The notes: generated by a model not told the origin, from the sequence alone. Shown: positions 16,687 to 24,909, counted from the stretch's first letter. The stretch is DNA of 44,845 nucleotides from Oscillospiraceae bacterium (GCA_017548065.1 JAFYNQ010000005.1:1-44845), one strand, 5' to 3'. Numbers and translations are program-made.

Positions 16687-17393
16687 TGCGCTTGCTCCTT
16701 TATAAATCGCTCCTCAAGCTCAAAAATGGTGTAATCCTGTTTGAAAGTCACCCGTGAGATAGCTTGAATTTCTCTGAGTTCTGCCCATAGATGAGGGTGT
16801 TTTTTCCAGAGGTCACGCAGCTCACCAATGCGGGCGTTGTGGCAAAACCAACAGCCATTTCTTGCTTGGGTCTGGTAAATGGGAGAGAGCAGAAAATGCT
16901 CTCTGCATATTTCAACGGCCATTTCCTCAGTAATGCCGTAGTCTGCCAGCGGAGAGGATTTATTGGGAGTTAGCCTGGCCAAGCGTTCCGGCTCATCAAT
17001 GGCAATGCCTACATACTCATGCACCTCATCTGTCTGCTCTTTGTTGTAGGCTTTTATGGGGCGCATTTTCAGTTTGTTACACCAAGGACCCAGACGCATT
17101 GGAAAGCCCAACGGGGTCCCAACATACTTGCCTTTGACCCTCAAGCTGGTACACAGCCCTTTATAGGTCTTTGTGTCCCGGAGGACACGGACCTTGAGGC
17201 CGTAGCAAAGCTCAAGGATGGGGATGGCTTTGTTGTGGATAAAATCAGCATGCTCCGGGTATTCGGCGCTGATTTCATCGTCATACATAACCTCACAGTA
17301 GATCACCTCATCGAGAGGCAAGCCGTGTTTTATGATGGTGAGTATCATGGCCAGACTGTCTTTTCCAAAAGAACAGGATGCAATGTATTTCAT
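16677..17393 (-). CDS. PP-loop ATPase, PAPS-reductase-like
   Basis: This 238-residue protein has the N-terminal PP-loop SFGKDS at 8-13, typical of the adenine-nucleotide alpha hydrolases that include PAPS reductase, DndC and tRNA thiolases. A CWFCHNARIGELRDLW segment near residue 190 and a conserved RLGPWCNK fit phage PAPS-reductase-like proteins. The start at MKYIASCSF (17393) has GGAGGG upstream. It overlaps the radical-SAM gene, so the two are probably made together. Activity could be sulfur transfer, adenylation or nucleotide modification. Sulfate reduction itself is unlikely without partner genes. Confidence 0.8.
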   Translation of the reverse strand: MKYIASCSFGKDSLAMILTIIKHGLPLDEVIYCEVMYDDEISAEYPEHADFIHNKAIPILELCYGLKVRVLRDTKTYKGLCTSLRVKGKYVGTPLGFPMRLGPWCNKLKMRPIKAYNKEQTDEVHEYVGIAIDEPERLARLTPNKSSPLADYGITEEMAVEICREHFLLSPIYQTQARNGCWFCHNARIGELRDLWKKHPHLWAELREIQAISRVTFKQDYTIFELEERFIKEQAQCE

Positions 17394-17406
17394 GGAGCCC
17401 TCCACG

Positions 17407-17436
17407 CCCCGCCACCGCTGACTGGCGGGGGGGGGG
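17407..17436. repeat. C10/G10 tract with GC hairpin after the methylase gene
   Basis: A run of ten G (17427-17436, plus strand) lies just after the methylase stop. CCCCGCC at 17407-17413 pairs with GGCGGGG at 17424-17430. A closely similar block (stop codon, AATTGA-T-AGC, then a ten-base tract and GC) follows the polymerase stop at 18189-18198. The strong stem may act as a weak terminator or mRNA stabiliser. The homopolymer is also a slippage hot spot. Confidence 0.7.
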
Positions 17437-17445
17437 CTTAGTCAA

Positions 17446-18153
17446 TTAAGTAGGTAGCGGTCCGGCCCATTGATCTGCCATGGCGGCAGCGATGCCGGGA
17501 AATGTTTTGCTTGCTGCGGTTGCCCGTTGGTCATGTGGCAAGCATCGGGTGTTGTAATACCACAAGGTCTGCCTCTTGTGCTTTCCTGCCGGGGTGACCC
17601 ATTCATGGTATGCCATCTCTGGCTTTTCGGTGGTTTTGGGTATCAGCGGCGGCAGACCTTTCAACCACAGACAGGTGGTTTTCTCTGTGTGCTCCTCTTT
17701 GGAGAGAGCAAACTGCCAGGGCTGGATGATCTGCGTGGGCTTTCTGTACTCTGTGGACATAACACCAACAGGATTTTCAATAGCTATCCGGGGGCAGTCA
17801 GCCTTTACAAAAGCCATGAAAAAACGGATTGCTGCCGCACGATCTTTGAGCCGCTGCACCGCTTTCTCCCCGTAGCGTTCAACATTAAACCAGCGGTTTC
17901 CCGTGATGGTCAGATAGGTGCAGGGCGGGAAAGCAATGAGCATGTCCCACCGGCCCACCACATAGTGCGGGGTGCCGTCACAGGTTTTGAAAAACGCATA
18001 GCCGTTGAGCAACGGGAGCACATCTTGCTGGATGTGCCACTCTGGATGCCCGCCAGAGCACGGGATAATATCACAACTGTACGCCTCATGGCCAAGCCGC
18101 CGCAGTTCTATGGTCACGGCCTGGCTCTCCTCACAGGCAACAAGGATTTGCAT
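17446..18153 (-). CDS. DNA cytosine methyltransferase-like protein
   Basis: This protein has 235 residues from MQILVACEESQ (18153), preceded by GGGGAGG. The N-terminus is a Rossmann SAM-binding type (ILVACEESQAVTIELRRLGHEAYSCDI). AFPPCTYLT at 75-83 looks like C5-methylase motif IV (PC), and IAIENPVG resembles motif VI (ENV). Length is short for a full C5 methylase, and no clear target-recognition domain is visible. It may methylate phage DNA against restriction, or modify nucleotides with the adjacent PP-loop/radical-SAM/ThyX genes. Confidence 0.75.
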   Translation of the reverse strand: MQILVACEESQAVTIELRRLGHEAYSCDIIPCSGGHPEWHIQQDVLPLLNGYAFFKTCDGTPHYVVGRWDMLIAFPPCTYLTITGNRWFNVERYGEKAVQRLKDRAAAIRFFMAFVKADCPRIAIENPVGVMSTEYRKPTQIIQPWQFALSKEEHTEKTTCLWLKGLPPLIPKTTEKPEMAYHEWVTPAGKHKRQTLWYYNTRCLPHDQRATAASKTFPGIAAAMADQWAGPLPT

Positions 18154-18167
18154 AAAGCCTCCCCTCA

Positions 18168-18199
18168 GCCCACCACCGCAAAGGTAGCGGGGGGGGGGC
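18168..18199. repeat. Second C10/G10 tract with imperfect hairpin, after the polymerase gene
   Basis: Ten G at 18189-18198 (plus strand) can pair, with two mismatches, with GCCCACCACCGC at 18168-18179. The stop-codon-proximal flank is nearly the same as at 17437-17448, so this is a duplicated intergenic element. It lies between the polymerase stop and the methylase ribosome site. Confidence 0.65.
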
Positions 18200-18207
18200 T
18201 CAATCAA

Positions 18208-20202
18208 TTAGTCTTTCTTGAAGTAGCGGCCCACCCAGCCCTCAGCGTTGAGGGGGAGGCCATCCGCCCAGGGGGCGGGTTGTCGCATGATGTCACAGAC
18301 GGTCTTGAGCATGGTGTCATCATCAGCCCAAGGGGCCACATCAATGACCACCTCATCATGCACATGGAAGATCACCGGCAGCCCGGCGGCCTCCAGGTTG
18401 TCAATGGCGTAGGCCAGACAGTCACGGGCAATGGCTTGCACGCAGTTCTCCACCAGCTTGCCGCCGTAGGTTTCAATGCGTTTCCATCGTTTGGTTTTCT
18501 GGTCCATGCCCATGTAGGAGATGGATGGGTTGCCCCACTGGTTTTCACCAATGCCGGGGCTCACATAGTAGAGCTTGCGGCCAGAGGGCAGCGTGATGGT
18601 CATGCAGTCGGTGCCTTGGTTGTAGTCAAACTCACGGGCAATGATGAGGTTATTGAGCCCCACTGTGCCGCCCTCAGTGATGACCTTGACGGCGGCATTG
18701 TCCAGTGCATACCAAAGATCACGGATGCGCTTGTTGGTTTCTCTCCAGCGGGTCACAATGTCCTTGACCTCATCATCACTGAGGTCATCAAGCTGGTGGC
18801 CCACATCCATCTGCCGCATGGCTCCCACGCCGCCCTGGTATCCCAGGGCCAGCTCTGCAACCTTGCCACGCTGGCGCAGCTCATACTCCGGGTTGCCTTT
18901 TTTGATGAGCTCAATGGGCACACCAAACATCTGAGAGGCAGAGGCCTCATAGATTTTGCCGTGGGTGCGGAACACCTCAAGCCTCCACTGCTCACCGGCC
19001 ATCCATGATATGACACGGGCCTCAATGGCGGAAAAGTCAGCATCAATGAGGACATGACCCTCCGGGGCAATAAAGGCGGTGCGGATGAGCTGGCTTAGGG
19101 TGTCGGGCACGGAGCCATAGACAGCACGCAGAGCGTCCAGCTTGCGGCCTCTCACCAGATCACGGGCAAGGTCAAGGGGCTCTGTGTAGGTGCGGGGCAG
19201 GTTTTGGACCTGCACCAGCCGTCCAGCCCATCTGCCGGTGCGGTTGGCCCCGTAGAATTGGAGCAGCCCACGGACACGGCCATCCGGGCACACAGCGGCC
19301 TCAATAGCGTCATATTTCTTGGTGGAGGTCTTGCCCAGCTCTTGCCGTATCTCAAGCATGCGCTGGACATGGGAGCTGTTGCCGTCCCGGTTGAGGAGTT
19401 GGGCAACGGTGTCTTTTCGCAGATCAGAAAGCTCCTCATCCATCTCTGTCTGGAGCCACTGGGTGAGCTGCGCCACGCTGTTGGGGTTGTCCAGTCTGGA
19501 GATTTCAGTGGCCTCCTGCATCAAGCTCTGCTTGACGGTGGCACCCATTTGCAGAGCGCCACCAACAAAGTCCATGTCAACGGCCACGCCACGGGCATTG
19601 ATGATGAGGTCAACCTCCCACTGTTTCTGCACCCAGTCCGGCACAGGGAAAGAGGATAGCCTCCGCTCAATCTCCATCTCCGTGACAACATCCTGGCGGC
19701 AATACTCTTTGAACAGTTCCCACCGGGCGGGGTCATGGTGCGGGTGGTTGCGGGTGCGCTGGCCATTGGCCTTGGAGGGGTTGCAGGGCACGCAGAAATA
19801 GCGGATGAGCGCCTTGCCGGTGTTCAGCTTGCGCTTGTCCTCTGACAGCCCCAGAGCCCGTCCTGTGGCATCCAGGCCCGCTGTGTAGCCACAATAGAGG
19901 CCATGGAACATCGTGCAGCGCCATTGATCTGGCGGGAGCCATCCAATGTATTTGGACAGGCAGCCCCACTCAAAGGGGGCATTGTATGCGTGCTTGATAT
20001 AGTCGGGACTGGTGATGGCCTGGACCAGCCATGGGGGCAGTTTCTCCCCCATGGCCAGGTCAATGATCTCAACAGGCGCACCATCCAGACTGTACGCAAA
20101 AAGCAGGATTTCAAAGTCCGGGCTTGATATGTACTTTTGGGCACCGGCCTTTGCAATCGGCACGCTGGAAAAGGTTTCAAGGTCAATACTGAGATGGTGC
20201 AT
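18208..20202 (-). CDS. DNA polymerase, family A (phage replicative)
   Basis: This 664-residue protein has an N-terminal 3'-5' exonuclease with SIDLET (Asp 7, Glu 9). The polymerase domain has motif A DADFSAIEAR at 387-396, motif B RGKVAELALGYQGG at 445-458 and motif C HDE at 615-617. No 5' nuclease domain is present, as is usual in phage polymerases of this type. It copies phage DNA together with the VapE-type primase-helicase, DUF2815 and DUF2800 proteins encoded around it. The ATG at 20202 has an AAAGGATG site. Confidence 0.95.
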   Translation of the reverse strand: MHHLSIDLETFSSVPIAKAGAQKYISSPDFEILLFAYSLDGAPVEIIDLAMGEKLPPWLVQAITSPDYIKHAYNAPFEWGCLSKYIGWLPPDQWRCTMFHGLYCGYTAGLDATGRALGLSEDKRKLNTGKALIRYFCVPCNPSKANGQRTRNHPHHDPARWELFKEYCRQDVVTEMEIERRLSSFPVPDWVQKQWEVDLIINARGVAVDMDFVGGALQMGATVKQSLMQEATEISRLDNPNSVAQLTQWLQTEMDEELSDLRKDTVAQLLNRDGNSSHVQRMLEIRQELGKTSTKKYDAIEAAVCPDGRVRGLLQFYGANRTGRWAGRLVQVQNLPRTYTEPLDLARDLVRGRKLDALRAVYGSVPDTLSQLIRTAFIAPEGHVLIDADFSAIEARVISWMAGEQWRLEVFRTHGKIYEASASQMFGVPIELIKKGNPEYELRQRGKVAELALGYQGGVGAMRQMDVGHQLDDLSDDEVKDIVTRWRETNKRIRDLWYALDNAAVKVITEGGTVGLNNLIIAREFDYNQGTDCMTITLPSGRKLYYVSPGIGENQWGNPSISYMGMDQKTKRWKRIETYGGKLVENCVQAIARDCLAYAIDNLEAAGLPVIFHVHDEVVIDVAPWADDDTMLKTVCDIMRQPAPWADGLPLNAEGWVGRYFKKD

Positions 20203-20215
20203 AGGTCATCCTTTC

Positions 20216-20587
20216 TTACAACTGGAAAGAGGGGTCTTTGAGGTAGAGCTCCATGATGTTGTCGGTGTTCACGCCTCTGGCGGCCAGCTCCTCCATCATG
20301 GCGGCAAAGAGAGGAGTGCCCACAACATACTTGACCAGCTCCTCACCGGAGAGGCTGGTGACATTGTGGAGGGACTGCTTGCGGCTGTCCTCAGCCTTGC
20401 CGGGGGTCCACACATCAGAGGCAAAAGCGGCGTTCTCCAGATCAGTCACAAGCATGGCCTGGACCCGTGCGGGTTTCTGCACCAGCATCTTGACGGTGTT
20501 GAGCAGGTGGGCGGTTTCCATGTCTTTGATCTCAATGGCCACGCCAAAGCCGGTGACCCACAGGTTGCCATCAAAACGAGTTTTCAT
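20216..20587 (-). CDS. Hypothetical early protein between SSB-like and polymerase genes
   Basis: This 123-residue protein starts MKTRFDGNLWVTGFGVAIEIKDMETAHLLNTVKML and has a helical C-terminal half. It has a good ribosome site (CAAGGAGG). Its fixed place between DUF2815 and the polymerase suggests a replication accessory, but I see no catalytic motif. Confidence 0.65.
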   Translation of the reverse strand: MKTRFDGNLWVTGFGVAIEIKDMETAHLLNTVKMLVQKPARVQAMLVTDLENAAFASDVWTPGKAEDSRKQSLHNVTSLSGEELVKYVVGTPLFAAMMEELAARGVNTDNIMELYLKDPSFQL

Positions 20588-20614
20588 GTTGTAAAGTCCT
20601 CCTTGGTTGGGTTA

Positions 20615-21373
20615 TCACATGGGCTGGCCAGTGATGGGGTTGATGCCGTTGTTGGTGTTCCAGGGCGTGCCAGCGGGAGCCGCAGGGGCCGCACCATAGG
20701 CAGGAGCAGCGGGTGCACCATAACCGGCAGGAGCGCCCACAGGAGCCGCAGGAGCGGCGGGAGCTACACCATAAGCGCCGGGAGTGGCGGGCATTGCCGC
20801 ACCGTAGTTGGGGGTAGCAGCAGGAGTGCCGCCAATGCCCGCAAAGTCAGAGGCAGCGGATGCCTGGCCAGACAGAGGCTCACCGTCACGGGTCTTGAGG
20901 ACATTGCCCAGACCGCAGCCAACGCCCTTGTTGCCGGAGTTGGAATAGCCAAAGAAACGGACGGTCACACGGGCATACATGCCACTGTAAATGTCAGCAG
21001 GTGCCAGCTCACAGTTGATGTTGTCGATGCCAACCACCTGGGGCTTGTTCTTGGTGGAGGCAGTCACCACCCAGTGGCCCTTGCACTCATCGCCAAAGGG
21101 CATGCCGGACTTGCGGACACCATCACCATCCCACACGGGGATTGCGATCTGGGGAGGGCGCACGCCGTTCCACACCTTGCTCACAGCCTCAGTGGCGGCG
21201 GCGTTGATGGCGGCATCAATGTCCGCCTTTGTGGCGTGGTCGGTCTTGGGGATGAGCAGGGTGACGGAGTATTTGGGCTCCTGGCCCTGCTGGGCAGCAC
21301 GGGGGGTGGTCAGATTGGCATAGGACAGGCGGACCTCTCCAGTCAGCACTTTCATGGGGTCATTCTGATACAT
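20615..21373 (-). CDS. DUF2815 protein, ssDNA-binding type
   Basis: This 252-residue protein has an N-terminal core (about 1-180) with the family pattern VLTGEVRLSYANLTTP...YSVTLLIPKTD, and ...CKGHWVVTASTKNKPQVV. The family is predicted to have an OB-like fold and to bind single-stranded DNA. The last 70 residues are a flexible Ala/Pro/Gly/Tyr-rich tail (repeats of APAAP and YGAP), longer than the usual acidic tip. It is encoded between DUF2800 and the polymerase, as in many clostridial phages, and would protect ssDNA during replication and recombination. Confidence 0.85.
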   Translation of the reverse strand: MYQNDPMKVLTGEVRLSYANLTTPRAAQQGQEPKYSVTLLIPKTDHATKADIDAAINAAATEAVSKVWNGVRPPQIAIPVWDGDGVRKSGMPFGDECKGHWVVTASTKNKPQVVGIDNINCELAPADIYSGMYARVTVRFFGYSNSGNKGVGCGLGNVLKTRDGEPLSGQASAASDFAGIGGTPAATPNYGAAMPATPGAYGVAPAAPAAPVGAPAGYGAPAAPAYGAAPAAPAGTPWNTNNGINPITGQPM

Positions 21374-21405
21374 AATCTTTGATCTCCTTTACAGTTAAAT
21401 TGCAT

Positions 21406-21798
21406 TTAGTGTTTCGTATCGGGTGCAAGGATTTCATCAAACACCTTGCGGGTGCTCACCAGCCGCTCATAGCGGGCATGGGCCTTTTTGAAAGCAGAGG
21501 TGAGCTCATCGTTTTTGTGGAGCTGTTCCACCACAGAGGGCTTGCGGCTCCGGGGGTTGTCCACCCTGCGCCAGCCGTCCTCATAAGCTCTGGCGGCGGC
21601 TCTCATGGTGTCCTGTGCCTCCGGGATGGTTTCATCCAAGTGGAGGCGGATGGCGTTGATGGCAGACTCATTGGTGTGGCGATTTTTGGCCGCCAGCTTA
21701 AAGAGTTTCCGCAGATTGCGGGCGGGCATGTTCTCCAGAGCGTCCAGGGAGATGTCAGCCCTAAATGTGCGGTAGCGGATAACCACAGCGCCGGTCAT
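21406..21798 (-). CDS. Hypothetical early protein coupled to DUF2800
   Basis: This 130-residue helical and basic protein has N-x-R rich segments (MPARNLRKLFKLAAKNRH) and overlaps the DUF2800 stop (ATGA). Probably a DNA-metabolism accessory by position only; not recognised. Confidence 0.65.
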   Translation of the reverse strand: MTGAVVIRYRTFRADISLDALENMPARNLRKLFKLAAKNRHTNESAINAIRLHLDETIPEAQDTMRAAARAYEDGWRRVDNPRSRKPSVVEQLHKNDELTSAFKKAHARYERLVSTRKVFDEILAPDTKH

Positions 21799-23030
21799 TC
21801 GCTCACCACCCCGGCAAAGTCAGAGGCAGCGGGGTTGTAGGCCTCACGCTTGTCCGTGGCCAATGCCAGAGTGGGCTTGCCCAGAGGCTTGACCACAAAG
21901 CTGCCGATTTTCTCAGCAAACTCCGTCTTGCCCATCAACTTCTCCAGCTCAGAGAGGGTCTTGGGCTTGCGGTCATAGACCAGCGCCTCATCATATCCGG
22001 CGGCAATGACAGCTTGGATGGCGGCATCCTGGTCCGTAAAGGTGCGGACGCTCCGGCCAGCCACCAGTTTCCAGCCCTCAATGGGCTTGCCGTCCATCAG
22101 ACGCTTGGTGGCGTATTCCTCCAGGTCCTTGTACCACTGGATGAGATGCTGGCCACGGATGAGCAGATCACCAACCTCCGCATCAGTGAGGAGCGGGTGC
22201 ACCTCATTGCCATTGGGTGTGATGTAGGAGTGCACCTGGGGGACCAGCTCACCGGGCTGGATAGTTGCGGCTGGCACGCAACCCTTGAAGTCCTCCAGCG
22301 CAGAGTTGGCATTTGCACGGGCACGGCACTGGGCCTTGCCACGGCAGAAACGGCAGTGCTCACCGGGGACAAACTCACCCAGGCCAGAAAAGGCCTTTTG
22401 AGCAATGGGCTTGATGCTGTTGCCCCAGTCCAGCAGCTCCTCCACAGTGATGAGGTCGGTGGAGTAGCTATTGAGGCGGGGCTGGTCAATGGACATGCGG
22501 ACCTGCTTGATGGTGTCGCCAAACACTGCGGCGTAGCGCTTGAGAGCGCCCAGAGCGTAAAGCCGCATCTGGGGGTTGCCGGTGGCGGCCACGGGCACGC
22601 CCTTGCCGTGCTTGTAGTCGGTGATGCTGAGGGTATCGCCGCCGATCATAACGCAGTCACAGGTGCCAAAGCCCTCCGGCACATACTCACTGAAATCCAC
22701 CCGCACCTCAACAGCAACGGTGGGTGTGCTGTCATAGAGCATGGCTTGCTCAGTCAGATGCTCCAGGTAGAGGTCAGTGGTCTTGTCCATCTCCGGGTCA
22801 TAAAGGGGCTCTTTCTTGAGCTTGTTGAGCCGGGTGGAGTATGTTCTGCCGGTCATAATGGTAAACTTCTTGAGGGCCTTGAGCTCTGCGATGGCGTGGG
22901 CCAAGCTGCCCTCTGCGGCGTAGGCGCTGGTGCTCTCCGGCAGCCCCTCCTCAAAACGGGGCGCAGCCGTACAGGTCAGCCAGCGGGATGCCGCCGATGC
23001 GGAAAGCAAAGCGTGTTTTTCGGGAGGCAT
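21795..23030 (-). CDS. DUF2800 protein, RecB/Cas4-like nuclease
   Basis: This 411-residue protein opens with the family motif LSASAASRWLTCTAAPRFE. A RecB-type nuclease core is visible as FGTCDCVMIGGDTLSITDYKHGKG (Asp...D-x-K), followed by QMRLYALGAL. A cysteine cluster (CRFCRGKAQC with further Cys) resembles the 4Fe-4S site of Cas4/AddB-like nucleases. It is a standard neighbour of DUF2815 and family A polymerase in Firmicutes phages, so a role as recombination exonuclease is likely. Confidence 0.85.
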   Translation of the reverse strand: MPPEKHALLSASAASRWLTCTAAPRFEEGLPESTSAYAAEGSLAHAIAELKALKKFTIMTGRTYSTRLNKLKKEPLYDPEMDKTTDLYLEHLTEQAMLYDSTPTVAVEVRVDFSEYVPEGFGTCDCVMIGGDTLSITDYKHGKGVPVAATGNPQMRLYALGALKRYAAVFGDTIKQVRMSIDQPRLNSYSTDLITVEELLDWGNSIKPIAQKAFSGLGEFVPGEHCRFCRGKAQCRARANANSALEDFKGCVPAATIQPGELVPQVHSYITPNGNEVHPLLTDAEVGDLLIRGQHLIQWYKDLEEYATKRLMDGKPIEGWKLVAGRSVRTFTDQDAAIQAVIAAGYDEALVYDRKPKTLSELEKLMGKTEFAEKIGSFVVKPLGKPTLALATDKREAYNPAASDFAGVVSE

Positions 23031-23042
23031 GGGTGCACCTCC

Positions 23043-23564
23043 TTAAATCTGAGCGCCCAGGGCCCGCAGTTCCGTGGCGAACACGCCAAACTGGTCCGGC
23101 TGGAGCTGAGTGACAGCCGCCACACCAAACTTGGCCAGCAGACCCAGCAGGGCATCCATCTTGCCAGCGTCCACCAGCGCCGCACCGGCTCTGCTGATCT
23201 GGTCAAGGGTGTAGGTGGGAGCAGTGACAGGAACGGCAGGAGCCGGTGCCACAGGGGCCGCAGGAGCAACGGGAGCAACAGGTGCGGCGTTAGTAGGGAC
23301 AGGAGCAGTGGGGGCAGTAGGAGCCGCCACAGGGACCGCAGGGGCAGGGGCAGGGGTAGGGTTTACGGGTGCCGCAGGTGCAGTGGGCATCACAGGAGCA
23401 GCCACAGACTGGGGAGCCGGTGCAGATACGGCAGGGGGCGCAGGATAGCCAACAGGCTCATCCGGGGTCAGCATGTCGGGGTTGGGAGGTGTAATTGCGG
23501 CGGCCAGCTTGCAGATAGCAGCGGCCAGGTCCGGCACCTCAATCTTGATTTTCATTTCCATCAT
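23043..23564 (-). CDS. Ala/Pro-rich early protein with conserved C-terminal domain
   Basis: This 173-residue protein has a short N-terminal part (MMEMKIKIEVPDLAAAICKLAAAI), then about 80 residues of Ala/Pro/Val low complexity. The C-terminal ~55 residues (YTLDQISRAGAALVDAGKMDALLGLL...) look like a small folded domain. The start at 23564 (or 23561) has AAGGAGG upstream and lies inside the preceding small gene. The linker is built from near-repeated GCAGGAGC-type units, prone to length change. Function unknown; the C-terminal domain is common beside DUF2800. Confidence 0.7.
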   Translation of the reverse strand: MMEMKIKIEVPDLAAAICKLAAAITPPNPDMLTPDEPVGYPAPPAVSAPAPQSVAAPVMPTAPAAPVNPTPAPAPAVPVAAPTAPTAPVPTNAAPVAPVAPAAPVAPAPAVPVTAPTYTLDQISRAGAALVDAGKMDALLGLLAKFGVAAVTQLQPDQFGVFATELRALGAQI

Positions 23565-23661
23565 GGTGGTATTCCTCCTTGGTTTTTTCAGTGTTACAGT
23601 CGCATTTTTCGCCGGGGTCAAGGTTGGCCCCGCAGTTGGGACAGGTCCAGTAATATGCCAT
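23539..23661 (-). CDS. Zinc-ribbon mini-protein
   Basis: This 40-residue protein runs from the ATG at 23661 (MAYYWTCPNCGANLDPGEKC, then DC, and a charged tail). The pattern CPNC...CDC suggests one zinc-binding knuckle. It ends inside the next gene, whose ribosome site lies within it. Tiny proteins like this are frequent in clostridial phage early operons. It is easy to miss because of its length. Confidence 0.65.
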   Translation of the reverse strand: MAYYWTCPNCGANLDPGEKCDCNTEKTKEEYHHDGNENQD

Positions 23662-23663
23662 GG

Positions 23664-24395
23664 TCATCCCTCCAGTACGCTTGTCCAATACTCAAAGGCT
23701 TTCATCACCTTTCGTGAGTATTTGGTTTCAAAGATGCCTTTGTCCCACAATCGCCTTGCACCTGTGGGCCCGCTGTTATAGGCCATAAGCGCCCGCTCCA
23801 CATCTCCATAGGTCTGGAGGTGCCCGGAGATGATGCGGACACCGGCCTCAATGTTCCCCTCATGGGTTGTGGGGTCAATGCCGATTTCTAAAAGCCATTC
23901 GTGATTGACTTTGTTGATCTGCATGAGCCCGTAGTCATTGGTGGAGCTTACGGCATCCGGGTCAAAATGGGTTTCAACCTCAGCGATGGCCAGGGCTAAA
24001 GCGTAGGGCACGCCGTAATATGCACAGCAGTCCTGCATCCACTCTTGGAGCTCATAGCTGAGGAGCCGCCCGTCACTTACGATGTCATCACGGTAGCGGA
24101 CCGGCTCTGTTGGCGGTTGGGTGGCCTCTGTGGCCTCCGTTTCCGTCCACGGGGTTGTGGTTTCGTTGCACTCCACCCGCGCCACCGTAGCGGCCAGGGC
24201 AGTGCTGGAGATGGTCTGCGGGTTTCGTGCCCGCTGCATCCCGCATCCGCTCAAATAGCCCAGGAAAAAGGCAAGGCCCAGAGCAATGAGTGCCACGATC
24301 ATGCGGCGGCGCTGGAGCTGCTTGGCTCTCCTGCGCTTGCGGCACATTCTGGAATATTGCCGGGGGTCAGTGGTTGCACAGGTGGATGTGTTCAT
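23664..24395 (-). CDS. Membrane-anchored lytic transglycosylase (SLT domain)
   Basis: This 243-residue protein has a very basic cytoplasmic start (residues 15-31), one membrane helix (MIVALIALGLAFFLGYLSG, 32-50), a Thr/Pro-rich linker to about 105, and an SLT-type domain. The catalytic Glu is probably 141 in AIAEVETHF. NDYGLMQIN and MAYNSGPTGARRLW are family motifs. It would cut peptidoglycan from outside while tethered to the membrane. Unusually, it is in the early operon, far from the lysis cassette, so it may alter the wall early (for example, superinfection exclusion) rather than act in lysis. Similar proteins occur on conjugative elements. Confidence 0.85.
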   Translation of the reverse strand: MNTSTCATTDPRQYSRMCRKRRRAKQLQRRRMIVALIALGLAFFLGYLSGCGMQRARNPQTISSTALAATVARVECNETTTPWTETEATEATQPPTEPVRYRDDIVSDGRLLSYELQEWMQDCCAYYGVPYALALAIAEVETHFDPDAVSSTNDYGLMQINKVNHEWLLEIGIDPTTHEGNIEAGVRIISGHLQTYGDVERALMAYNSGPTGARRLWDKGIFETKYSRKVMKAFEYWTSVLEG

Positions 24396-24407
24396 GGGTT
24401 TTCCTCC

Positions 24408-24617
24408 TCAGTCCTCATCCACATCTGACACCTCAATGTCAATGAGGTTTTCAGCCTGGACAATGATCTCACTGACAATCTGGCGGATGGGCAGGTTGGT
24501 CTTGGCACGCAGACGGCGCACCACTTTCTCAGCCTCCGGGGTCAAGCGGACGGTGCCGATGCACTCATCAGATAAGCGGGGGCTTTTCAGCACAATGGGG
24601 TTGGGGTTGCTGTTCAT
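24408..24617 (-). CDS. Small ribbon-helix-helix-like protein
   Basis: This 69-residue protein has a middle segment GTVRLTPEAEKVVRRLRAKTNLPIRQIVSEII with the strand-helix-helix rhythm of CopG/Arc-like regulators. The tail is acidic (DIEVSDVDED). The ATG at 24617 has CAAGGAGG upstream. It could regulate the early operon. The fold is judged by eye. Confidence 0.65.
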   Translation of the reverse strand: MNSNPNPIVLKSPRLSDECIGTVRLTPEAEKVVRRLRAKTNLPIRQIVSEIIVQAENLIDIEVSDVDED

Positions 24618-24660
24618 GGTTTTTCCTCCTTGGTTGGGTAGGTGTGTGGGTTGGCGGGTG

Positions 24661-24909
24661 TTATGCCCCGGCTGCCTTGCGGCCTCTCCGTTCAAGCCCC
24701 TGTTGCACCGTGAGCTGTGCAAGGTCAGCATCATAGCGGCGGCGCTTGTCGGGGAGCCGGGTGCCGTCATATCCTCTCCGCAGTTCTGTGTAAACACTGG
24801 AGAGGGACAGCCCCATCTCACCAGCAATGTCCTTGGCGGATGCACCCGCATCCCACATGCTTTGGATTTTCTGCCGCTCAGAGATAGAGCGGAAAGCGTA
24901 GTCAGCCAT
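24661..24909 (-). CDS. Stand-alone IS30-type HTH protein
   Basis: This 82-residue protein is the first gene of the early operon. Its core SERQKIQSMWDAGASAKDIAGEMGLSLSSVYTELRRG, followed by RRRYDADLAQ, matches the N-terminal DNA-binding domain of IS30-family transposases but has no catalytic domain. The full transposase is the nearest gene upstream. It could bind the same DNA ends and modulate transposition, or act as an early regulator. The ATG at 24909 has a strong AAGGAGGTG site; the in-frame ATG at 24933 lacks one. Confidence 0.75.
   Translation of the reverse strand: MADYAFRSISERQKIQSMWDAGASAKDIAGEMGLSLSSVYTELRRGYDGTRLPDKRRRYDADLAQLTVQQGLERRGRKAAGA

Noticed and set aside
17407..17436. 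Strong intrinsic terminator between methylase and PP-loop genes
   Set aside because: The stem is not followed by a T run on the minus strand, and the genes look like one operon.
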